64,000 nucleotides of DNA, taken from Raffaelea ambrosiae (lineage: Eukaryota; Ascomycota; Sordariomycetes; Ophiostomatales; Ophiostomataceae). Positions 10,682 through 22,060 of the stretch are shown here, piece by piece (the stretch's first letter is position 1; each line of letters opens with the position of its first letter). Position numbers and translations under genes: made by a program. The notes under the pieces are model-generated. The model worked only from the letters and a program-made list of their open reading frames with translations. It did no database searches and was not told where the DNA came from. The stretch lies in NCBI GenBank assembly GCA_002778195.1, contig PCDI01000014.1:62001-126000 (forward strand), in the 5' to 3' direction.

Positions 10682-12507
10682 ATGTGCGCAGCCGCCAATA
10701 TGCCACGTTTACACGCCGGCTCACCATGCCAGGAATCGTCTCAAGAAGCTGGCGCCACGGTACTCGCCTACGGTGGCGGCGCACGCGGCAGATTGCCCGT
10801 TGCATTGGGAACCGACTCACCAACCATGTCTCTGGCAGAGAAGGAGAAGATCGGCGTCGAAACGGCACCGGACTCGTCCGACGATGACCCTGCGGACGAC
10901 ATGGAAGAAGACGAGATTGCCGACATCGAGACCGCCGAGCAACCACAAGCTGGCTTGCCAGGATGCAAAGGAAAAGAAGCCGCCGAGCCCGAGAGCATGC
11001 TTGATCGCGTGCTGAGCCGTGCCAGTGCGCGCAGCTTCCACCCTGGACCACCACCAGATGGGGGATTTCGCGCCTGGATGTCGGGTGAGGTCCGCTCCGG
11101 GGATGAATTTTTTTTATTTCCCCCTCGTTTGTATGCGGAGTGCATTTCCGGGCCAGTAAATGACTAACACGACCTGCAGTCATGTGCGCACACTTTGTCA
11201 TCATGGACACATGGTAGGTCGCTATCTGTCCGATGCTCTGCATCAAATTTGTCTCAATTGCATAGCATCAATTGCACCAGAATAGCTAGTTAATGCTCGC
11301 CACAGGGGAATGATCTCTTCATTTGGCACCTTCCAGACCTACTATGCTACCGCCCTCGATCGCCCACCCTCTGATATTGCCTGGATCGGCTCTTTCCAGA
11401 TATTTCTACTTTTCTTTATCGGCACGTTTACCGGACGCCTGACAGATGCCGGCTACTTTCGAGCGCTCATTGCCTTGGGCACAATCCTGCAGATGGTTGG
11501 TGTTTTCACAACCGCGCAGGGTACCAAATATTGGCACTTTTTCCTCTCCCAGGGTGTCGTCCTCGGCCTCGGCAATGGCTGCCTCTTCTGTCCAACGCTG
11601 GCCACTGTCAGCACATACTTCAGCTCTAAGCGTTCCTTAGCTGTGGGCATCGTTGCCAGCGGCAGTGCCACCGGAGGGCTGGTCTTTCCCACCATCGTCC
11701 GCCAGCTGCTCCCCAAGGTCGGCTTCCCGTGGACCATGCGTACCATTGGCTTCATCCAGCTGGCAACTCTGATGGTTACCAATATTGGACTGCGCCCGCG
11801 ACTGCCACCCCGGAAGACCGGCCGAATTGTGGAGTGGCCTGCATTCAAGGAGCCACAGTATGCTTTCTATGCTGCTGGCAGTTTCTTTGTACGGTGTTGC
11901 CTTTGTTGTGTATAATTTATGTGTCCCCATGTCTTGCGGCTAACAGGTTTGCCAGTGCTTCTGGGGTGTGTACATCGCGTTCTTCTACATCGCGTCCTAC
12001 AGCCGCGACATTATCGGTTTGACGTACACCGAGTCACTCAACCTTCTGCTCGTCCTCAATGGCGTCGGTGCTGCCGGCCGCATCATCCCCAATTACATCG
12101 CTGACCGCGTCGGCCCGATGAACATGTTTATGATTTTTGGTCTTTATGGCGCCATCGGTGCTTTTGCTTGGATCGCCGTAGATAGCAGCGGCGGTATGTA
12201 TGTTTGGACAGCCATATATGGCATTGCTGCGGGAGCCATCCAGTCCCTGTTCCCGGCTGGACTGACTAGCCTCACGACAGACCTCAGCAAGATGGGCGTC
12301 CGAATGGGCATGGTCTTCACCATAAACAGCGTCTCCACTCTCACAGGGCCACCGATTGCTGGTGCTCTGGTCTCTGCAGCCAACGGCTCTTACATTGGTA
12401 CGCAGCTTTTCACGGGTATCACCATCTTGATTGGGACCTTTTTTATTGTAATGGTGAAAATAGTTCTCAGCCGGAAGTCCGACAAGGGTTGGAAGGCAAA
12501 AGTCTAG
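10682..12507 (+). CDS. MFS monocarboxylate-type transporter (MCT/MCH family)
   Basis: Four exons: 10682-11084, a 34-nt micro-exon at 11180-11213, 11306-11888 and 11947-12507. The product is 526 aa from the first ATG, or 478 aa from ATG 10826, which has the better context (accaaccATG). Splices are canonical (GTGAGG...GCAG, GTAGGT...CACAG, GTACGG...CTAACAG) and frame is kept throughout. The acidic cytosolic N-terminus leads to PPPDGGFRAWMSVMCAHFVIMDTWG, the DGGxxAWxxV start of the MCT family, then IGSFQIFLLFFIGTFTGRLTDAG, several helix pairs and the mid-protein helix after FFVCQCFWGVYIAFFYIASYSR. About 12 helices are expected in the plasma membrane. The substrate cannot be told: yeast relatives (MCH genes) transport riboflavin or unknown solutes. 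Confidence 0.88.
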
Positions 12508-12802
12508 AGTCTTTGATAACACACACCCTCCCCCCTCCCCCCCCTTTTTTTTTCAAAGTCTTGAGCGCCCTCACGATGACCATTGGCCAAGCTTCATAAA
12601 TTCATAAACTTAGTAGTTGGCTTTGTATCTTTCAACATCTCTCGGGTTTTCCTTGTATTCTGATAGTCCTTTGCCAGCCCTGTGAAGCCATTTTTATAAA
12701 AAAAAGCATTCTTATGTAGATGGATACAATTAGATAGATACAGTGAGGGATTAGACTACTTTATACCAATGTATGCAAATTCATTCATTCGTTACTCGTC
12801 CG

Positions 12803-13892
12803 TCAGGCTGTTTTCTTCGCGAGGGCCTCCTTCAGCACGGAAAACTTCCACATACGAAGCATGATGAAGCGCGCCCAGTTGTTGCCCAAGAAGCCAAGAA
12901 GCCACATTGGCGTGCTCATTGTCCCTAGCATCATCGTCTCTCGCGTTCCAAAGAACCGAAAGGGGCCAAACTCCCACCCTTTGCCGCGCAGCGCTTCTGC
13001 CACCACACGTTTGGCATACTCATCGGCAGTCATCCGTGTTCCGCTTCCTGCACTCTGGCCCAGCGCGCGCATGCTGTCAAAGAGGCTCTGTGCTGGCCAT
13101 GGCTCCGGGGGCAGTCTCTTCCCTAGCTGCGAGCTAACAAATGCCGTCGTCACGTTGAGCACGCGCACTTTGTACTCAGCCAACTCCACCGACAGCGTCC
13201 GGCTGTACGATGCCACGGCTGCCTTGGTCATGGCATACGCACCCTTGAACGGGAATGGCAGACTTTCCGAGGCTGACGAGATGTTGACAACAAGGCCTTG
13301 GGCGGAAATCAAAAAAGGCAGCAAGGCATTGGTCAGCGCCACCACAGAGAAGACGTTGGTCTCGAAGAGGGCGCGCATTTTGGGCAAGGCCACGTCGGAG
13401 AGTGGTATGGGGTAGGTGATTCCACTGGACGAGTTAGCAGCCAAGTCTGACACTGGAGACAGGAGCAGCCTACTACCCACGCATTGTTCACAAGGATGTC
13501 CAGCTTCCCGCCACTGATTTGCTCGACCTCCTTGACAGCGGCATCGATACTCTCCTGCTTGTCGACATTCAAAAGAATGGCATCGAGGCCCAGCTGCTTC
13601 AGTCCATCTACGACCTCTTGTCGTCGCCCAGTCGCGATAACGCGGCAGCCTGTGCGTGCGTGAGTCGGAATTCCCCCTAGAGAACAAAGCGCGCTGTGTC
13701 TGCAAACGGGGTCTTGTGATCTTGTGTCTTACCCCGAGCGTGGAACTCTCGAGCTAATGCATGGCCAATACCGCCTGGCGAGCACCTGAAGTGGCCGTAG
13801 TGTCAGCTCGCTCCCCGCTCATTAGACGTCCACGCCCACAGGCATACTTACCCTGTAATCATAACAACCTTCTGGAGTTGCTGTGTACTCAT
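12803..13892 (-). CDS. AYR1: 1-acyldihydroxyacetone-phosphate reductase-like SDR (AYR1 type)
   Basis: Four exons on the minus strand (13892-13852, 13785-13733, 13649-13481, 13424-12803) give 294 aa with all phases consistent. Ayr1 is an NADPH-dependent short-chain dehydrogenase of the ER and lipid droplets. It reduces 1-acyl-DHAP towards phosphatidic acid. The join of exons 1 and 2 creates the nucleotide motif ITGCSPGGIGHALA. The exon 3/4 join recreates NNAGITYPIPLSD. The catalytic Ser lies in NISSASES and the Tyr/Lys in YAMTK. A hydrophobic C-terminal region (MSTPMWLLGFLGNNW) fits membrane association. CACGTGAC occurs at 14011-14018, about 120 bp upstream of the ATG. Assignment to the AYR1 subfamily is by overall resemblance; another SDR substrate is possible. 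Confidence 0.82.
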
Positions 13893-14907
13893 GGTTCAGA
13901 GGACGCGAACACTGTAGTTTAGGTTTGGAGTTTGTTCCTGTTTGTAAAATGTGGAGCTCGCAGAGTGACCACAGCGACGTAGTTGGTGAAAGTAGTTGAG
14001 GCAGGGGCTCCACGTGACTTCGCTCAACGCTTGCAATGGTTAGGAATCAGAAATAGGGTCCTTGCCGTTGCACAGTATTCCAGACACCGCTAAACCGTCG
14101 GCTGTGGGTGTTAGCCCGAATAGGTAATACGGCAGCTTCCACATACAGCTACACTAGTTGGCTGTCCACCACAGAGGGCCAACACCGACGACAGTCTTTC
14201 TTTGAGAGCAGGTGGAAGCTTCTTTTCTTCATCGCTTCAAGACTTCCTTAGCCAAAGTATCGTTGGCTTTCGGAGCTCCACTGATCATTGCACGGACCCA
14301 AGTTCCCAGTTCGTCAGCGTATCTGCTTGTTTTTCAAGTCAATAAATACCCCCCCCCCAACATCGGTAGCAAGAGGCGAAACTCAACATAGACCTCATTT
14401 AATCGACGATCCAGGGCTCCATGGTAGCCAGCTACCCTGTATATGCCTGCTTTTACACCTGTAGACATGCTCTTCACGAGAATATCTTCGATTTGATTAC
14501 CCGACATTGGCGCAACAGAGGAGGGACCACATCACTTGTAGCGACACGAGCAAAGTTGTAGAAGGGACGTGGCTGAATCCTGGTCCTCCTCAGGGCCGGT
14601 CTGGGCGTGAGTATACTCCGCTCAAAATGGAGGGACCCGGAGGCGACACACCCGCGCCACCGGTGAAATTCCTAACATCTACAGCGCAAAGGATCCGGGT
14701 AGTATCTACGACAAGTGGTCCATCCGCGCTGTGGCATATGCCATGCCTGGGCCGATAGCGTGGGACGACAATTTTCCTTAAATGACATTTTGAGGTTCTA
14801 TGTACATCATGCATGTCCACTATTTAGCAGCATAACTTATTTACTTGTCTAATGCTTGCTGCTTTGACTTTCCTGCTATGGTACAGTCTGAGTCTCGCTC
14901 GCCCCAA
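13893..14907. other. Intergenic, AYR1-like promoter to xylanase 3' end
   Basis: About 1 kb. It contains CACGTGAC at 14011-14018 in the promoter of the reductase and a 9-10 base C run near 14350. No coding or RNA gene was recognised. Confidence 0.5.
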
Positions 14908-15582
14908 TCAAACTTCGCTGACGACAATTCGGGCGCTCCCTGTGCTTTCATACCCTTCCGTGGCAATAATCATGTAATTGAACGTCCCCAACTCTAGGCC
15001 AACTTCGGCCCAGGCATCAAAATGATTCTGTGTCGTCACTATTCCTCCCACCTCTTTCGATCGCCGCACTGACCAATACTGGTTGAATGTGGCCGTACCG
15101 ATAATGGAAGGTTGATCAACGCGCTGGTTGAGGTAAATGTCGTAGGTGCCGCCGTCGCTAGTGACCGTTCCTTTGAAGGTGCCTTCGGTAGAGGGGTTGT
15201 AGGTTCCATACGACTCAACAATGTAGTATTCAACAAGCGGATCGGTTGTCCAGCCATACAATGACAGGTAGCTGTTGACGTCGGCACCATTCCAGACGCC
15301 GTCGTACTTGACTACTTTAGGTCCACCTGGATTCCAGCCCTTGCCGGCGACAAAGTTGTGGACGTCCTCCCAGACAACCTTGTACTCCCCAGCTGGGCCG
15401 TTGTAGTATGTCACATTCCCGGACTCGTTATCCGTCCAGAACGAATAAAAGAAACCGTTGCTGGTTCCGGTTCCTGGTTCTGTTGGTGCAATGCAAGAGG
15501 ATCGAGGGAGCGCCCTGACATGTGTTGATCTGGCAAGCGCAATACCAACGAAGGCGAGGAAAGTAGCTAAAAAAAATCCCAT
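14908..15582 (-). CDS. GH11 endo-beta-1,4-xylanase, secreted
   Basis: A single exon of 224 codons. GH11 enzymes cut internal beta-1,4 bonds of xylan with retention. A signal peptide (MGFFLATFLAFVGIALA) is followed by a short propeptide and the beta-jelly-roll catalytic domain. Diagnostic stretches are NGFFYSFWTD, the KGWNPG motif, YGWTTDPLVEYYIVESYGTY (nucleophile Glu in VEYYIVE) and YMIIATEGYESTGSA (acid/base Glu in ATEGYES). There is no carbohydrate-binding module or linker, and the length is normal for a single-domain GH11. Many fungal GH11 genes have one intron; this one reads through without. The promoter has a TATA element at 15665-15672 and an XlnR-type site at 15929. Expression is probably xylan-inducible (inference). 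Confidence 0.95.
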   Translation of the reverse strand: MGFFLATFLAFVGIALARSTHVRALPRSSCIAPTEPGTGTSNGFFYSFWTDNESGNVTYYNGPAGEYKVVWEDVHNFVAGKGWNPGGPKVVKYDGVWNGADVNSYLSLYGWTTDPLVEYYIVESYGTYNPSTEGTFKGTVTSDGGTYDIYLNQRVDQPSIIGTATFNQYWSVRRSKEVGGIVTTQNHFDAWAEVGLELGTFNYMIIATEGYESTGSARIVVSEV

Positions 15583-15664
15583 TTTCTCAATTGTGTTATA
15601 TTGTTCGTGTTTAACCGTCTTCTGTCTCTTGATAACTGCATTTCATAATCTGAAAACACGCCTA

Positions 15665-15672
15665 CTCTTATA
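15665..15672 (-). promoter_or_regulatory. TATA element of the xylanase gene
   Basis: The minus strand reads TATAAGAG about 83 bp upstream of the xylanase ATG, a usual distance for a fungal core promoter. Position and sequence are the only evidence. Confidence 0.45.
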
Positions 15673-15928
15673 CCTCGACCAGGAGAAGACGAGTGGTATG
15701 AATGTGTCATTGCTTGTGTACCCCTCCTCTGGGCGTAGAGGATCGTCGTCCTGAGCCAGGCCTAGCTTTGAAAACAGAACAGTAGCCACGCCCTAGCGTA
15801 TTCTGAACACAGAACGGCTTCTAAATAACATGAGAATGCCCACTCCGCATGCAGTTGTCGACTTACGCAGAGGTGCGGAGAAGCGCGATTTTCAAGTTTG
15901 GGCGCCTTCAGCACTTTAACCGGGAGTC

Positions 15929-15935
15929 GGCTAAA
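15929..15935 (+). promoter_or_regulatory. GGCTAAA: candidate XlnR/Xyr1 site
   Basis: GGCTAAA lies about 350 bp upstream of the xylanase ATG. XlnR/Xyr1 regulators of (hemi)cellulase genes bind GGCTAAA/GGCTAR. Reverse copies (TTAGCC) are further upstream at 16217 and 16483. The motif is short, so support comes mainly from the target gene being a xylanase. Confidence 0.4.
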
Positions 15936-17612
15936 TTAAACAGCGGGCCTCCATATTAACTTGGGAAACCGAGGAATAGATCGCAGAGACCACGGCGGTA
16001 AACGGGTCTGGTTGCGTGAGGCTATGACGCCTTTGGTGCACCGTCGTTGTTGGCCGTTTCGTGTCGAATGGGGTCTTGGTGGCGCTCCAGCTGCCTGTTC
16101 CAAAGATGGCACGAAAAGCCACACCACGAGCAGCTCTTGTTTGCAACTCTCTGCAATCAGCGCCATACATCACGCTTAAACATGTGCGGGAATCTCTCGC
16201 TGGGTGCGATCATCCGTTAGCCCACTGGATGCACACCATAAGGCTTCATCATCTGTGTAGGGTGAGTCTTTGGCGACTGTGTAGAGTCAAGGCAACCAAT
16301 CATTCTCTGGCTTGTTCAGTGGTCTCTACCGGCTGGCACACTAGCTTGGTGTTGCACCCCCAGAACAGCGTGGCAACGACCATTACAAACTCAGCCTACG
16401 GCATTTTCTGATCAGGGCAGACGCGAGGTCTGCCAGACCACGTAAAGGTTCCTCGACCAGGGGTGAACAGTATTGTCGTGCGTTAGCCTTCTGCTAGGTC
16501 CAGGGGCACGATCCAGCGACTAGGAAGGAAATACTTGGAGTCTCTGCCCCAAGTTGACCCCGTTATACGGAGGCAGACATTGTTAATGCGGATAAAATGT
16601 TTGCCCACCAGATGATTGGGCTTGCCACCAGCCACGACTGCCTGGTCACCTGCGTTTTCTCGCAAAAGGTGCTGGAGAGGCGCGAACAATCGCCACGTCC
16701 TGTGCTTTCAAAACGTAGTCTACCATTTCGGTAGACTGCTTGAGGTTTTAAGGGTTTGCCGATGCGCTCGCCAAGCTTGGGAACGATCAGCCGACATTGC
16801 CTTGCCGGTGCCTCTCCATTGGTCTGAGCTTATGGACACAGATGTTAGACACTGCGCTTGGTAATTGCCTTGGCAAGAGAAACCACTGGACTGCCACTGG
16901 ACTGCCACTGGATTTGTCTTTGCCGAGATGTGTTGCTGCCGTGAAGAGTCGGCACTGTCTTCATGACGGTCAACCGAGTAGAAATCCAGCGCCAGAGCCT
17001 CGTTGCCGCACCAAAGCTCACGCTTTGCAGGCTGGTTGGACAAAGAAAGAGAGGAAGGCCACTGAGAGGGGCATTGCGATAGTTGGTATAGAAGCGGTTT
17101 GCGCTGGATGTGGACCGCCAGGCGATGACGAGTTAGAAGAGAGCTGGGGCCAGAGAGATAAAAGCTATGGTTACAAGAAAGGAGGACGCCATAGCACTGC
17201 GCGGACGTGTCCTGATGCTCTGCGACAAGCTGAACAATGTTCACATATTCGGCGGTGCAAAGTTCCCTAACAAAACCCGAGGACAGAACAAGCGATGACT
17301 AACTAATGAAAGGTATGCGGCTTTGGGAAGGCCCTTCCCTGTTGTGCAAGGTGGTCTTTCCTTACCCAGCGTCAACAAATGCAGGCCATAATTCTCAGTG
17401 CTGTCTCAAAAGGGGGGCATTGTCCGCCAGCGACGTAAGCGAGCAGGTGCAGTGTATATTGACACAAGGCCACGCCAGTGGAGCACAAACAGCACGTTTT
17501 AGCCATGCAGCGAGAACGCGAACTGGCCTCTTGGCCACAATTCCTAGTCAGGTTGTCCGACCACAAGCATGTTTTATTTATCTCTACCTGCGTTGGTCTC
17601 TAACAAAGCAGT
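15936..17612. other. Intergenic, xylanase promoter to regulator 3' end
   Basis: About 1.7 kb without a recognisable gene. Open frames of 120-170 codons occur (16720-17244, 16797-17270, 17306-17680) but lack family resemblance or good starts. It holds two reverse XlnR-like TTAGCC hexamers and a CCAAT at about 16297. Confidence 0.5.
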
Positions 17613-19955
17613 CTAGAAGACCAGACACAACGGTATTCCAGAGGACGCCCCAATCGACGACTCGTCTGCTTCTCTATTAGCATCGTGATATGGCATTCTC
17701 CCAGTACAGCAAAACCCGAATCGAAACTTACACCTGCTTCGAGATCCTGCCCAGACCGCCTGCAGCAGATCCAGCACCAGCGGAATGTTCGTTGACACGT
17801 AGCAGCTCTTCAGCTGATTCAGCCTGTCTCGCACAAACGCCTGCTGCATTGGTCGCTTCGCCCGCAGACCCGAGTGGAACAGCGTCAAAACCACAAACTT
17901 GGCCAAGGGACTCTCCAGCGGCACCGACGCGCACGAGTCGAGAATCATGCCAATTGCCGTCTCGATTGCCTGCTCGTCGCGCTGCGGCCAGCTGGTGATG
18001 TCGGTCAGGTATATCAACTGCGCCATGTACAGAAAGGCCAGGTTGTAGTGGTCCAAGTTGCAGGGCACCAAAGTGGTCGCTGCCCGCAGACGCTCCGTGC
18101 GCGCAATCTCCTGGTCGAGCCGCATTTCCAGGTCGTCAATCTCGGTGGCATAGGCTCTCCAGAATGTAGGGTCTGCGTGGCTCCGATGTCTGCTGCTTCG
18201 GCTGGTGCCTCTGCTCCCAATCGCAGCCCTGTACAGACACCCTGTCCGGTGCAAGATCACCGAAAGAGCCCTCGAGAGTCCCAGAAAGTTGATAATGTCC
18301 GGGAACAGCACTGACTGGAGTTCGGACGGCGACAGTGCGGCCGTGCCTGTGCCCATCTGCAACGACAACGACAGGGCATGCTCGACGTGGCACGCCGCCG
18401 GTGTGTCTACAATGTCGTACGTCTGCTCCGAGTGTGCTGCAAACTCGACAAAGTCCGGCGCTGTCAACGTGTAGTTACCCTCGCACAGCATCGCGCTTGT
18501 ATGGATGGCTCCAAGCCAAGTAACCAGGAAAATGTACAGCGCGTCCGTGTGGTACTGCTTCCACAGCGCCTTGGCCAGCACCAGCGCGCTCTCCAGGTGC
18601 AGGACGGCCTTGTCGGCGTTACCCACCACAATGTACGCGTTGCAAAGCGTGACCATGGTGCACAGCTCGGTCAACAGCTGTGCCGACAGGTGCTGGCGAC
18701 GGCCGCCGCCTGGTTCGGTCGGTTCTTGGTCAGTCTCAGTGCAAAGCAGGCGCAGGCCCTCGGTGGCGTCGTCCTCCAGTGCGCCAAACAGACGCTGCCA
18801 CTGGTGTTCGTCTGGCACAGTGGCCAGCTGGGACAAGGAGCCCGTCGACGGCGATGACGAAGACGAAACGGTGGGCATCGAAGACCGGATCATGGCCATG
18901 GACCAGTACGACACAGCGGCAAACAGAGCTGGTTCGTGCGCCGCACACCTGGCCAGATGCTTCAGATACGGATTATGGGGTGCCAAGCCAAAGTAGGCCA
19001 GGTCTGTGACGATCTTGGTGGTGTATGTCCTCCAGACAAATGCCAACATGGGATCTTTCAGTGAGTCGGTCGGAAGTTTCGATGCTGGCGTGTACAGCAG
19101 CGGGATCCAGATATGGTCGGTTTGTTGATGCTCGACTCCGGCGCCGCCCCGAGTGGAAGCAGCATCCAGCTCGTCCATGGCCGTCTGCAGCTCCTGATAC
19201 TCCGTGTCGGGTAGGGGCAGAAGTGCCGACGGCGACAGCGGACGGCTTTTGTCAAAGAATGACTGGGGCGACAGTGGCATGAGTTCGACGCTGGAGGCGG
19301 ATAACACATTCGGGTCCGCCGAAAAGAGGGCTGGGTATGACAGTACAGTTGCCAAGTCCAGTCTTGCGCGAGTGCTCGACTGGCTCGACGTCATCTGGTT
19401 CCCGGCGTCGAGGCGGAAGAAGTCATCAGAGGGAGCGGTGGAGGGGGTTGGCAGAGGTCTGGTCAGAGACTCATTCGCACCGCTTCTGGCGAGAGAAAAT
19501 GACAAAAACCCAGAACCGCCCGTTTGGCTCTCGTCTGCTAGGTTGAGCCCCATGTCCACGCTCGACAGGCTGGGACTCGCTGAATGTTGGGTAGCGCTGC
19601 TCAGCAGCGGGCCGTCAGAGGGGTATGACGACAGGCCCAAGCCTCGTTCACGTCGTGTCTTGGGAGCAGACCCAGACGTGCCTACCACGCGCCATCTCGC
19701 CTGCTTGGATGGACAGCACACCAGAGACTTCTGGAGACATCTTGTGCACGACGGCTTCTTCGAGTCACACTGGAAACACGGGAGAGTGAGCGGGCCATTT
19801 CGCGCACCCAGGCCAGGCAGAGAATTGGAGGAATGGGGCAGACAAAAAGGCGAGCAGGGTTGGGAGGGTTTGCTCTGTCATACCTTGCGTCTTGATCGTT
19901 GGCAGTGGAGGCAGGGTGCTCGGTTCCGTACGGCACTGCTGGAGCTTGCTGGCAT
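17613..19955 (-). CDS. Zn2Cys6 fungal transcription factor (PF11951-like)
   Basis: Two exons, 19955-19884 and 19769-17613, join in phase 0 across a 114-nt intron (donor GTATGA, acceptor TTCCAG) to give about 742 aa. The intron splits the zinc cluster: exon 1 ends with CLHCQRSRRK and exon 2 begins with CDSKKPSCTRCLQKSLVC, so splicing yields the complete six-cysteine C-x2-C-x6-C-x6-C-x2-C-x6-C cluster at residues 15-42. A Ser/Pro-rich linker follows. From about residue 247 (IPLLYTPASKLP) to 600 a helical region resembles the fungal-specific regulatory domain PF11951 (YFGLAPHNPYLKHLARCAAHEPALFAAVSYWSMA). The last 40 residues are unusual and a strong-looking donor (GTGTAAGT) occurs near 17730, so the true C-terminus may use another exon. 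It is 2 kb from the xylanase, but a regulatory link is only a possibility. Confidence 0.85.
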
Positions 19956-20570
19956 GTCCCGGAAGTTGGGCGTGGCGGTGCTTTCTAAGGCACCAAAGGC
20001 ACTGCCGGTGGTGACAATAGGAGGGGATAGCAGACCGGGCCGCTTGCCCGGGTCAGAACAGTACGATCTTTGCTCGTGGCAGATGTGCCAGCGCGAGACT
20101 TTTGTTTTCGTCAGCTTGTGCGGGCATGGGAGAGGTCGCTGTAACTAGTTACGTTCTTGCAAGTACTCTGGCAGGGGAAATGACGAAACAGCGGCGGAGG
20201 GGTCACTCAACAGCGCCTGCCAATTCGCTGCAGTCCTACACTGGAGAGGCGCGAAAACGGCGGTGGGTATTTGCCCAAATCCAGTTAGTCTGTCCTCAGA
20301 GTGCGTATGTTTCCAGAACCAGCTAGCACGCCGGCGGAGTGAATCTTGTCCACTCCGTGGGTTCCTTGGCGCGGCAACAGACCGAGAGAAACACATCGCG
20401 GCAACTTTCTCAAATGCGCAATTGCCCGCATTAAACGCAACAGCTGTCCAATCTCGTGTCTGTATTTTTCTGACAATCTATTTGTTTTGCTGCCATGTTC
20501 TTCAAATATCCTCTCGATGTTCTTTCGTATTTCAACACACACACACACTCACACTCACACACTCACGAGC
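19956..20570. other. Intergenic with CA/CACT microsatellite
   Basis: A 615-bp promoter region of the regulator gene and 3' end of the small hypothetical gene. A dinucleotide-type repeat (CA with interspersed CT) lies at 20537-20568, immediately before the stop codon of the next minus-strand gene. A 291-codon open frame on the plus strand is a shadow. Confidence 0.55.
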
Positions 20571-21017
20571 TCACAGGCCTGCGAGCTTCTCCTTGTACAT
20601 GCGTGTGAAGACAGCTGGATCAGGCAGCTTGGCGCCTGGAGGAGGTGGGCCAGAAGGGATGCCGCCGGGAGGCAACGTCACTCCAGCCGCCTCGAGATCC
20701 TCGCGAGTGAAGCGGACAATGCGGGCAGACGCCGAGGCACCAGTAACGGCGGCGCTGATGGCAGCAGCGTCGGCATCCTCGATGGGGCCCGAGAATATGA
20801 GAGCACGCGGGGCGTTGTCACTGCTGAAGAGAGTCGGGAGTTCGGCCATGGCAACCTCTTTGCCAGCGAAGACCTTGACAACTAGAAAGGGTCAGAAAGA
20901 AGCGAGGGCGGGATTTGGGCCGAAGAAGAACATACCGTCATACTCCGGCTTCAGACTGTCGGCAATTTTGTCGGCCACCAGCGCGATGGAGCAGTATGCG
21001 GCAATTGGGACGGCCAT
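20571..21017 (-). CDS. Conserved fungal hypothetical protein, 130 aa
   Basis: Two exons, 21017-20936 and 20881-20571. The 54-nt intron (GTATGT...TTCTAG) joins in phase 1 to give SLKPEYD|VVKVFAGKE. The protein begins MAVPIAAYCSIALVADKIAD and ends with PPPGAKLPDPAVFTRMYKEKL. The layout (an N-terminal helix with KPEYxV, an alternating beta/alpha middle and a C-terminal DPAxFxxxYxxxL) resembles small uncharacterised fungal proteins I have seen, but I cannot name a function. It has no signal peptide or membrane segment. A TATAAG on the minus strand at 21129-21134, about 115 bp upstream of the ATG, supports transcription. Confidence 0.72.
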
Positions 21018-22060
21018 GGTGGTAATGTTTGCTTGGGTTGTTGAGTGTGGGCTGTTGCGGCTATGGTGGTTATTGTACACTGATGCCGTGTTCTCGCTAG
21101 ATGCTCCCGGGCGAGACTTTGCAGCCTTCTTATATTGACGCAAGGCCACGGCAGCACAGGCCTCAAGGCGTTCTCTCGCCTGCACGTGCACAAGCCGCCT
21201 CGAAAGCCGGAGCTTGTCGTCCCGACTCGTCCAAGCAATAATACCACAGCGACTTGGAACAGAGCGAGGCCGCGTCAACGCACGGCGCAATTTGCTTTAC
21301 TTTGAACTGCATGAACCGACCGAAATAGCTGGCAAAGTCATGCAAGGAAGGCGGCCAAGGACAAGGTCACACTGCGGTAAGTTGGGTGCTCCTTGGACTT
21401 TCCCCCACCCCTGCACCTCCGGGCTGTGATTCCACGCAATGCTTCTGTATGCCATGGGCACGTAGAGCTCAGGGCGGCTTTGCAACAAGCTGCGGGGGGA
21501 CAAAGGGTCTCGGTCCAATCCCATTTGTGGAATGCAGCGTGGCTAGACATATGTGCCGCCCAGTTGGATGGGGAGTGAAACCTGTAAGACGTGTCGCGGT
21601 TCGGGTTTGGCACTTCTCCGACGCAACGTCCGGAGGCGGGTGTTCTATGGGAGCCGAAACTAAGGGACACGGGTGGTACCTTGTTCCATATGCGTAGTTA
21701 TTTAAGGGACTGGAAGATGGATAAAACAAACAAAACAAAACAAATATCGCATCCTATCGAGACGAAGTAAGACTCGGCAGATGCGCCGGCTGCGTCTCGG
21801 GCACGGACGTTGTCCGGCGGTAGCCGAGCCCCGAATATGCAGGGACTGTAGTATGTGTCTTTCGAACTGTAATGTCTGATATTGCATTGTGCCTCATTGC
21901 GCTATGCAGATCGAAAATAAGGAAAACAACTGAAGAAAAATAGGTTAAAAGAAAATAAAAAACATAACAAGACGGAACGGTACGCTTAACAGCACTTAAT
22001 TGCAGTAGTACATCGACAGACTTTTTCCTACTCGTCCCCTTTGATGCTATTCGGCTTTGT
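21018..22060. other. Intergenic, about 1 kb
   Basis: This holds the promoter of the 130-aa gene (TATAAG on the minus strand at 21129-21134) and the 3' side of the methyltransferase gene, with an A/AC-rich patch at 21720-21745. No gene or repeat family was recognised. Confidence 0.5.

Noticed and set aside
14600..14700. Short match to a conserved small-subunit rRNA word (GGTGAAATTC)
   Set aside because: Only ten bases agree and the flanking sequence does not continue the rRNA.
19204..20148. 314-codon plus-strand open frame
   Set aside because: Antisense shadow of the Zn2Cys6 regulator. Composition follows the coding strand's codon bias.
20263..21138. 291-codon plus-strand open frame
   Set aside because: It is antisense to the two-exon 130-aa gene and to its promoter. 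It is low-complexity (Thr/His runs from the CA repeat) and matches no family.
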